DNA from: Adineta vaga
Lineage: Eukaryota; Rotifera
Direction: 5' to 3'
DNA length: 64,000 nt
Assembly: GCA_021613535.1 (NCBI GenBank)
Contig: CP075492.1
Span: 4,650,001 to 4,714,000 of the forward strand
Part shown: one piece after another, positions 56,684 to 64,000 of the stretch
Position numbering within the stretch: position 1 is the stretch's first letter
Layout: each line of letters starts with the position of its first letter
Position numbers and translations under genes: made by a program
The notes under the pieces: generated by a model
The model's database searches: none
The model's input: the letters and a program-made list of their open reading frames with translations, nothing else
What the model was told of the DNA's origin: nothing

Positions 56684-59649
56684 TTATGCAAACTAAAGAT
56701 TACACAACAGAAAATACGATTACGTCATTCATTTCAAATACATGTCTTAGGCGTTCTTCTCCGGGATCACCCATTGGATTCAATCCAATATCCAAAGTTA
56801 TCAATGTCTAGAAATAACAGAATAAATATCAATACAAAATAGTTCAAGCAAGAGAAATTTAACTCGATTCGTTTCCAATGCAGCAGCGAGATAATTAATT
56901 CCTTTCTCTTTGATTTCATTACTCCATAAATTGAGAGTAGTCAACGTCTAGAACACAAAAAATATGATCAGAAGATGAGATAATAGCATATAGAAATACT
57001 GTATTTATTCGTAACATATCAGCCAACTGTTTTGCTCCATTTACTGCAATTGAATTCCGACCAAGATCCAATGTAATTAGTGTCTAATATGAAATGAATA
57101 AAAAAAGGATTATGAAAAATAATAATTACTTTATTCGTTTTTATTGCATCCGCTAGACAACATGTTCCTGCACTTGTTATTTGATTATTCCAAAGTGAAA
57201 GTGTAGTTAATGACTATAAACAGAAACATATCGATGAGAATCAGATGGTAAGTAATATGGAAAATAATCACTGTGTTTATTGTTAAAGCCTTGGCTAGAT
57301 ATTCCGCTCCATCATCATTAATATGATTGAATCGAAGACTGAGTACACGAAGTGTCTAAGAAAATAATCAAATTAATCTAAAAGTTATCATTTCAAGAAA
57401 ACGTACCGTATTCTTTTGTAATGCGTTAGCCAGACATTCAGTTCCTTTGCTTTGTATTTCATTATCTCGTAAATTCAGTGTAGTAAGTGCCTATAGAGCA
57501 ATAATTCCATCAATATATTATTGATACAAAACGAAAAGATATTAGAATTACAGTATTCTTTTCGAGCATATCAGCCAGGTATCGTGCTTTTGACGTATCA
57601 ATATGGTTGCTACCAAGACTAAGTGTACATAATGTCTATACGAGAAGAATATTACAAAAGTTCAGATATCGAATGGTAGATGGAGTTTACTGTGTTTTTC
57701 TGTAATGCATTGCATAAACGCTGAATTCCTTCATCATCGAAACAATTATCTTCAAAATTGAAAGTAGTCAGTGTCTATCAACATATTCGAATAAAATTAT
57801 ATGAAATCAATCGAAAATGAATACTTTATTATTTTCCAAACCATCCGCGAGATACTGTGTTCCCATATCTTTAATTTGATTTCCACTGATATTTAACGAA
57901 GTAAGTGCCTAGAAGATAAATTTACTTGAAAGATACGAAAAAGAAATAGTAAATTTACCGTATTTGTGCGTAATGAATAACTCAAATGTCGTACTCCTTC
58001 ATCTCCAATTTGATTTCCTTGAATGCTAAGTGTAGTAATAATCTAAAGAAATGACTCAGAGCATATGGCCATTCATATTAAGATCGTAACGAATAGTACA
58101 TTATTTGATTGTAAAAATTCAGCTAGATGTTGTACTCCTTCGTTTCCAATTCCATTATTGTTAATACTCAATGTACTAAGTGTCTTGAGTAGAAAAATCA
58201 AAATTAGAAAATAATAAACAGAAAAAACTTGATGAGATTTACCAAATTGTTTTTTAATCCATCTACTAAATATTTAATTCCATCCGAACCAATTTTATTT
58301 TCATTTAAATTTAGAGAAACAATTGTCTATACGAAAGAAATCAAATGAATATCAATATTAAACAAAACGAATTACTGTGTCTTGTGGCAATGCACATGCC
58401 AAATATCGCATATCCAACGATTTTTTAGAAGTATTTGTAAGATCTAAATCCAGTGGTGTCTAGAATAGACAAATTAATCAAACTCAGGTTTGAGTTTACT
58501 ATTATTATTGCTTACTTTATCGTCCGGTGTGTCGTCATTGTCGTCTTTAGGAAATCCTTTAGCGAAATAATAACTATTCGACGAAGGATTACATCTGATA
58601 AAGATCTTAGAATTACGGATAGGTACAGGTGTTGTATAAAGTATTATTTCTGAGATTGAACTTAATACGTAATCACAAGTGACAAACCATCGTTTGGTTT
58701 CCAACCAGAATGGCGTGTGATATCCTTTAACAATCGAAAGAAGACTGACATAATTATTCATCTGGGTAGAAACGCTTTGTCGAAAGCAAAACTGAAAAGT
58801 TTTTAAAAATTGAAGTTTTGTTTGAATAAATTCTTCCCATTTCAAACCATTAAATAAGGGATCATGATCACTTCTATGACAGATCAATTTCAAGCTAGCA
58901 AGTGATGGTGTCAATGAAAGTAAAAGCTTAATATTAAACAATGGCGAGTAGAATTGATTTATTGTTAAAGACGTTAATTGTGGATATGATACATAGCTAA
59001 CAATTGTATTCATTGTTAGGAAACAAGTTTGTAAAATGAATGTTCTTAAGAATGGAGATTGTTTAAGAATAGTAAGATATTCTTCATAAGTACAACTTGT
59101 GATGGATAAGTGATTTAAAATACATTGTTTTGGCCATGATAAAGCTCGTAGACTGTAATTTAAACCAAGTAATTCTAATTTTCGTAGATTTCCTTGCTCG
59201 ATCAATGATGTAAGACGAGGAAGAAGAACACGTTGATGATCATCATGCAGTTTAATCGAAAGTGATGTTAGAGGTAAGCTAGAAATACGTTGCAAGAAGT
59301 CGTCTAAATCAGTTAGATCGATATCCAAAATTGTTAATGAACGAAGACGAATGAATTGTTGAATATCAAAGGTTTTCAAAAATGAATTTGTTCGATCCCA
59401 ATTTTGACTATTTCTAGCCGAAAAAATTAATCCAGTAGCACATTCCGGATGAATTATTTGTGAAACACATTCGAATTGTAATATTGAAGCGGAAGTTAAA
59501 TCAAGTTCAAATCCTTTGTAAGTCTTAATAGCATTATAAAGTTGACTACAAGAACATCGTAAGGAACAGAAGATTGTTTTTATATGAAGATAATCAAAAA
59601 TATTATGTAAGATTTCCACTGGTAAGTCAAGTAAATTCACATGTGACAT
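56684..59649 (-). CDS. F-box protein with 13 one-exon leucine-rich repeats
   Basis: Exon 1 (59649-58516, 378 codons) has an F-box (LLDLPVEILHNIFDYL) and irregular leucine-rich repeats. Then come 13 exons of exactly 84 nt, all phase 0: 58459-58376, 58326-58243, 58183-58100, 58042-57959, 57908-57825, 57774-57691, 57635-57552, 57490-57407, 57355-57272, 57213-57130, 57083-57000, 56947-56864, 56807-56724. A 9 nt final exon (56692-56684) ends the frame; total 744 aa. Each 84 nt exon is one 28-residue ribonuclease-inhibitor-type LRR (TLTTLNLxxNxIxxxGxxYLAxALxxN). The splice from the F-box exon (GATAAA / GTAAGC to TTCTAG / ACACCA) is in frame, but a separate LRR gene cannot be fully excluded. Likely an SCF substrate receptor. 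Confidence 0.82.
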
Positions 59650-60209
59650 TGTTATACTATCAAACGTAACTCAACAGAAAAAATGATTCTATATGTTGAG
59701 TTTGAATTTTTATATTTTCTTTTGCTATTTTTCCACGTGGTGTCGGGAGGAACGATGAAACTGAGTATGAGTCATACGGCACTAGCGACAATATCTTATA
59801 TACTGTTTTGTGCAAGAATTCTTGATTTAATCTACTGAATAAAAAGTATAGCTTTAAAGCTCGACAAAGTTGATTTTCTTCAATTGTTGTCTTTTAATTA
59901 TTGTATAGATACATAATCATAAAATTTACTTTGATAGAAAATAGATTGATTACTATCAAAGAATGAGTGATATCAATCAAGTGTACGTTATTTCATCATG
60001 AAAAGAAATTACAGTATCTCTATCGTTTTATATTTTCCGACATGTACATATACGCATGCTTGATTTACATCAATAAATAAATTGCCTTTTTCCTATTTTA
60101 CTTTTATTTTGTCATAAAGTAATCTCGGTATATTCTTGTCTATTTCAATGCAACACTAATTTGTTTGTATCTATGTTGTAGATAAAAGTAGATTTTATAA
60201 ACTTGAACA
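59650..60209. other. Intergenic spacer; promoter of ZZ-finger copy 1
   Basis: The last ~125 bp (from about 60085) are duplicated upstream of ZZ-finger copy 2. GTTGTAG at about 60175-60181 in both copies looks like an acceptor of a 5'UTR intron or leader splice. Confidence 0.5.
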
Positions 60210-60476
60210 ATGGGATTCTCACCTCCGTGGTTGTGTGATAATTGTGGGCGAGCAAATGGTATTACTCGCTACCAATGTCAACAATGTCGAGGAATTAACA
60301 CATACGACTTGTGTGATCAATGTATAATCAATGCACATACAACACATCCATTTCATTCGTTTAAACTTGTACAAAGTGGAGGAACTGCCATGTCAGCATC
60401 GAACTGGACACCGGGTACATATGGAAATAGCTATTGGCCGATTTATCAGTCAGCATCCAGTTCAATAGCAGGTTAA
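60210..60476 (+). CDS. ZZ-type zinc finger mini-protein, copy 1
   Basis: Single exon, 88 aa. A ZZ finger occupies residues about 8-53: C9-DNC12, C23-QQC26, C35-DQC38 and histidines H43, H46, H49. ZZ fingers bind N-terminal degrons, SUMO or histone tails. The rest is a short S/T/G/Y-rich tail. Nothing else is fused to the finger, which is unusual. Copy 2 lies 910 bp downstream with near-identical coding and upstream sequence; the tails differ. Confidence 0.82.
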   Translation: MGFSPPWLCDNCGRANGITRYQCQQCRGINTYDLCDQCIINAHTTHPFHSFKLVQSGGTAMSASNWTPGTYGNSYWPIYQSASSSIAG

Positions 60477-61119
60477 CGATAAATCTTAAAAAATATAGAA
60501 GAGACGGTGACAAATTGTTCTTGATATATGGACAATCATTTTATTTTCTTTTCTTTTCAGAATTACATAAATACGATGTTCAAAACTAAGCTAATTTTTC
60601 TAACTCATTCTTCGTATCAATAAACTATTTTTTATCTACGAATTTAGATCAGATTCAGTCGAAATCATATTAAAGATTGATCGATAAATTATTTCTTTCA
60701 ATCGTTATACTTCATCATGCTATTTCAAATTGTACCGATTTTGTCTTCACATAAGACTCTCTCTCATCACATAAATAGAAGATATAGTTACAAAAGTACA
60801 GTGAAACATTGATTTTCTTCGATTCTTATTTTTTTTATACATAGAATGATTGATATAATTTGAATATTCTTGTTGCGTTTATCACGTGTTTGTTATTTCA
60901 TTGTAGAGAGTAATAACCACGTTATTATCGTTCTATATTACCTCATACGTAATATATAGTTATGCTTGATCCATATCAATGGATGAATGAATGAATTTTT
61001 TTCTATTTTACTTTTATTTTGTCATAAAGTAATCTCGGTATATTCTTGTCTATTTCATTGCAACACTAATTTGTTTGTATCTATGTTGTAGATAAAAGTA
61101 GATTTTATAAACTTGAATA
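60477..61119. other. Spacer between the ZZ-finger duplicates
   Basis: The first part is unique. The last ~125 bp repeat the promoter region of copy 1, including the TTTGTCATAAAGTAATCTCG block. Confidence 0.5.
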
Positions 61120-61380
61120 ATGGGATTCTCACCTCCATGGTTGTGTGATAATTGTGGACGAGCAAATGGTATTACTCGCTACCAATGTCAACAATGTCGA
61201 GGAATTAACACATACGACTTGTGTGATCAATGTATAATCAATGCACATACAACACATCCATTTCATTCGTTTAAACTTGTACAAAGTGGAGGAACTGCCA
61301 TGTCAGCATCGTACTGGACACCGGGTACATATGGAAATAATTATTGGCCGACCGCAGTGCAATATCCATTTTCGGGTTGA
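61120..61380 (+). CDS. ZZ-type zinc finger mini-protein, copy 2
   Basis: Single exon, 86 aa. The first 64 residues are identical to copy 1; the change N to Y at residue 65 and the C-terminal YWPTAVQYPFSG distinguish it. All zinc ligands are conserved. The duplicated segment covers about 60085-60460 and 60995-61360 and so includes the promoter. Confidence 0.82.
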   Translation: MGFSPPWLCDNCGRANGITRYQCQQCRGINTYDLCDQCIINAHTTHPFHSFKLVQSGGTAMSASYWTPGTYGNNYWPTAVQYPFSG

Positions 61381-62084
61381 TAAGAAACAATGATGAGAAC
61401 TTAATATATGAATATAAAATAAATGAGAGATGTTCACGAACTGCTCAGATTGTGTACGATCGTTTTATTATTTTTTTTCGAAATCATTTTACTGAGATGC
61501 ATAGCTAAACTATACGAATCAACCAGTAATACTCGAAGTTAATTTTTTTATATATTCGCCATTGATGCTTCACATTTTCCAGAGATAGTATTAGGCTTTT
61601 CAAATATTTCAATAGAAATAAAACATAAAAACACAACGATTATTTTGTTCCTTGTCGATAAATGTGGTTTATAATCCTTATTTACGCATGACGCCGAACA
61701 ATGTCTAACAAGAATCTATTGACTGATGATCGAGAAGGAAAAGAAGAAAGGTCGAAAAAACAATACTATGTCATATATATATATGAATGGAAAAGATCAT
61801 GTGGTGCACAATTTATCGTATTAATATTGCATTTTGTGATATATGTCTCCTTAATAGGTGTAAATTTTTTGATTTCATTTGTATTTCTCTATTAATAGGG
61901 ACTTCGAGAAGACGGTTATTGAGTGCAATTTTCATTGGAAGAAGAAACTAGAATACTACGATCATACAATTGATAGAACTTTTTCCTTCTGTTTGCTCTC
62001 GATGAACTATACGTAAAATGGGTCAATACGGACTATATATATAACTATTTTTTTTATATATTTCACTCTTTTCATCCGATAGAC
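61381..62084. other. Intergenic, no gene seen
   Basis: AT-rich. The open frame at 61701-61895 has no domain or splice support. GATAG at about 62079-62082 lies 2 nt before the carbonic anhydrase ATG, again a possible leader splice acceptor. Confidence 0.4.
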
Positions 62085-62824
62085 ATGTCTACAAACGATA
62101 TTCTTCTAGCAGCTTTGTTAGATGAAACTGAATTCTCATCTTCAGAATCATTTATTGATAAATGCTGTGAACGTAATAATAATTATGCTCAAACCTATGA
62201 TAAAAACATTTACGGAAATCGAGTAATACCTTCGAAACATTTAGCTGTGATAGTATGTATGGATGCACGTTTAGATCTCTATCAGATCTTAGGATTACAA
62301 CCGGGTGATGCACATATTATTCGAAATGGTAAAGAAAACGAATTCATTGTCATTATGTTTTGATTCTTGTTATTTATAGGTGGTGGTCGTCTTCGAGATG
62401 CTGTTCGTTCATTAGTTTGCAGTCAAACATTATTTCGAACTAGAGAAGTGATGATTATTCATCATACTGATTGTGGTTTTACTTATTTTGGAAACAATAA
62501 TCAAATTTTAGCATCAGCTACAGTTAGATTATATACTTTCTTATTAAACATCGATTCATTCTTTGTTTGTAGAATACTTCTATAGATCAACATATTGAAC
62601 TTTTTTTATTTTAGGTAAAGAAAGGATCAAAAGCAAGTACAGTGCCTGATTGTCGTCCATTTTATGTTGGTGATATACCTGATTTTATGCCAATCATTGA
62701 TTTAGAACAATCGATTCGAGATGATCTCAATGAATATAAACAATATTCAATATTAAATCAAAATATTCTCGTTCGAGGATTTCTCTATGATACAAAAACT
62801 GGCTTACTCAAAGAAATTAAATGA
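62085..62824 (+). CDS. Beta-class carbonic anhydrase, CMDAR type
   Basis: Exons 62085-62328, 62380-62522 and 62615-62824 give 198 aa. Zinc ligands are C58 (in VCMDAR, with D60 and R62 as the catalytic dyad), H110 and C113 (in HHTDCG). The C-terminus [17 protein letters not shown] matches the small beta-CA clade typified by mycobacterial Rv1284. It hydrates CO2 to bicarbonate. The usual RNAGG reads RNGGG here. The second intron (92 bp) was preferred over a shorter one because that would give a stop. Animal beta-CAs usually carry CxDSR, so the CMDAR type points to a bacterial or fungal source. Confidence 0.87.
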
Positions 62825-63294
62825 TTTATATTAATAAAATTGTTTTACACTTTATCTGACCGGTTTCTTTCTTCGTGTAAATAAATGGTTTTTTTTTACC
62901 TTCTCTTGTTCTTTATTATGCACTGCGACTAAGAGGACATGTTGTTTGTGCATGAATATTGTAAAATTAAAGATATTTCATTGACTCTCATTTCAATATC
63001 ATTGTGTTCTTTTTCGTAGATACTTCCTTTCATTAATAGTCTTTTAAAACGAAAGAAAAATAAAAATCTATTGAAGTATATCACACAAAAATATCAAACA
63101 TATGCGATTTGTTTTATTCACTATAAATTATGCGAACGACTGTTCAATCATGAAAGACATAAATCTTTGAATGAATTAAATACACACACATAGTTAGAGA
63201 TCGTTAGTTATGGAATAGTAAGTCATTTTATTCACAGACAACATACCCGACATCACGAAAATAAAAAAATGTCTAAATTGTCCGTTCAATATTG
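62825..63294. other. Intergenic, no gene seen
   Basis: AT-rich spacer between the convergent carbonic anhydrase and LITAF-like genes. It must hold both polyadenylation regions, but no further feature stands out. Confidence 0.4.
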
Positions 63295-63597
63295 TTAGCC
63301 CACTACCTTTTTCACACCCAGCATATTACCACAATTAGGACATCGATGTTCTTTATCCTTGCAAGCTCTGATGAAAAATGGAAGAAAGCAAAGTGGTGGT
63401 AGAAGAAGCAATACTAATGCCAATAGCCAAGTACCTAAACCAATTTTTTCTGTGACTTGCGACATAATTGTCTTTCGACATTGAGGACACGTGGTACGGA
63501 CAGGAAAATCATCAAAATTTGGTGCTGCCATAACAGCGCGATCGGGAGTTGGTGCAACAACATTACTGCCTAGATTCAATACTGTAGCCATAGCCAT
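63295..63597 (-). CDS. LITAF-domain protein
   Basis: Single exon, 100 aa. The LITAF domain has the first CxxC at C37/C40 (TTCPQC), a membrane-inserted hydrophobic segment about 54-76, and a second knuckle at C86/C89 (HRCPNCG). LITAF/CDIP proteins are late-endosomal/lysosomal monotopic zinc proteins. The N-terminal ~30 residues are short and lack PPxY or PSAP motifs typical of vertebrate LITAF. The nearest initiator (MAMATVL) fits the domain length. Confidence 0.9.
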   Translation of the reverse strand: MAMATVLNLGSNVVAPTPDRAVMAAPNFDDFPVRTTCPQCRKTIMSQVTEKIGLGTWLLALVLLLLPPLCFLPFFIRACKDKEHRCPNCGNMLGVKKVVG

Positions 63598-64000
63598 CGA
63601 CGATAATAGTTAATAGTATGATACGTAAATGTATAAAACACACCGTAATTATATAGTAGAAAAAAATTAACTATTTCGCCCCTTAGTTTTGATAATAATC
63701 AAGAAAAAAAAGGAAGTGATGTTTTGTGCTTCGTCAAAAATTTAATAAATATGTTAGTTGACATCGAATATTTTCAGAAAAAAAGATTGACTTTTTTACT
63801 TTCTTACTCGGAAATCAAATACTGATAGCCGTAACAAGGATTTTACCTTTTTGTTATTTTTCTATTCTATACAGTAAATCATGAAAAATTGGTTTCGAAA
63901 TTAATGGTAAAAACCCCAGTTATATTGACATACAAATGACAATTTATATTTCACGGTGATTGTGCAGTTATTTAATTAGATGTGAATATTCGATTTCTTT
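63598..64000. other. AT-rich flank, no gene seen
   Basis: Upstream of the LITAF-like gene and open at the window edge. No coding evidence. Confidence 0.4.

Overview
This is nuclear DNA from a small, gene-dense, AT-rich animal genome, most likely a bdelloid rotifer. Genes are cut by many 50-65 bp GT..AG introns, and convergent neighbours are separated by as little as 28 bp. Clearly metazoan genes (PHLDB/LL5-like, SLC46-like, SDF4/Cab45-like, alpha-arrestin, LITAF, sigma GSTs, homeobox, CD38-like, astacins) sit beside genes whose closest families are plant, fungal or bacterial (BTB-NPH3, App1/DUF2183, ChrR-like cupin, DUF885, CMDAR-type beta-carbonic anhydrase). F-box/LRR and ankyrin genes are abundant. 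This mix is what bdelloids are known for; the assignment is an inference because no marker gene is present. Exon models were built by hand from splice consensus, and every listed multi-exon model closes in frame.

Layout. 0.3-3.7 kb: secreted beta-lactamase-like hydrolase and two TIL-domain inhibitors. 4-5.7 kb: BTB-NPH3 protein. 6.5-9.7 kb: secreted App1-like phosphatase, a small unknown protein, an Arf-like GTPase. 10.4-15.3 kb: homeobox gene, F-box protein, intronless ChrR-like cupin, intronless DUF885 protein. 15.6-33.8 kb: a duplicated array of head-to-head gene pairs, each with a secreted PAN-PAN-CAP protein on the minus strand and a secreted minimal astacin protease on the plus strand. 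There are three intact pairs (A, B, C), one decayed CAP copy, one decayed fourth pair and a stray last-exon fragment. Within this array lie a 2-Cys peroxiredoxin, three tandem tRNA-Val(AAC) genes, a divergent kinase and a CD38-like ADP-ribosyl cyclase.

34.5-43.2 kb: PHLDB/LL5-like protein (14 coding exons), alpha-arrestin, and a disordered unknown protein. 44.8-47.5 kb: two sigma-class GSTs and a GST pseudogene. 48-52 kb: a small secreted orphan behind a heat-shock element, an SDF4-like EF-hand protein and an SLC46-like transporter. 52.3-59.6 kb: a FEM-1-like ankyrin gene with two in-frame TGA codons, an F-box protein, an F-box pseudogene, and an F-box/LRR gene in which 13 consecutive exons are exactly 84 nt, one LRR each. 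60.2-63.6 kb: duplicated ZZ-finger mini-genes, a beta-carbonic anhydrase and a LITAF-like protein.

The strongest candidates for something undescribed are the plant-signature BTB-NPH3 protein, the repeated CAP-PAN/astacin modules with an extremely short astacin propeptide, and the 84-nt exon LRR array fused to an F-box.
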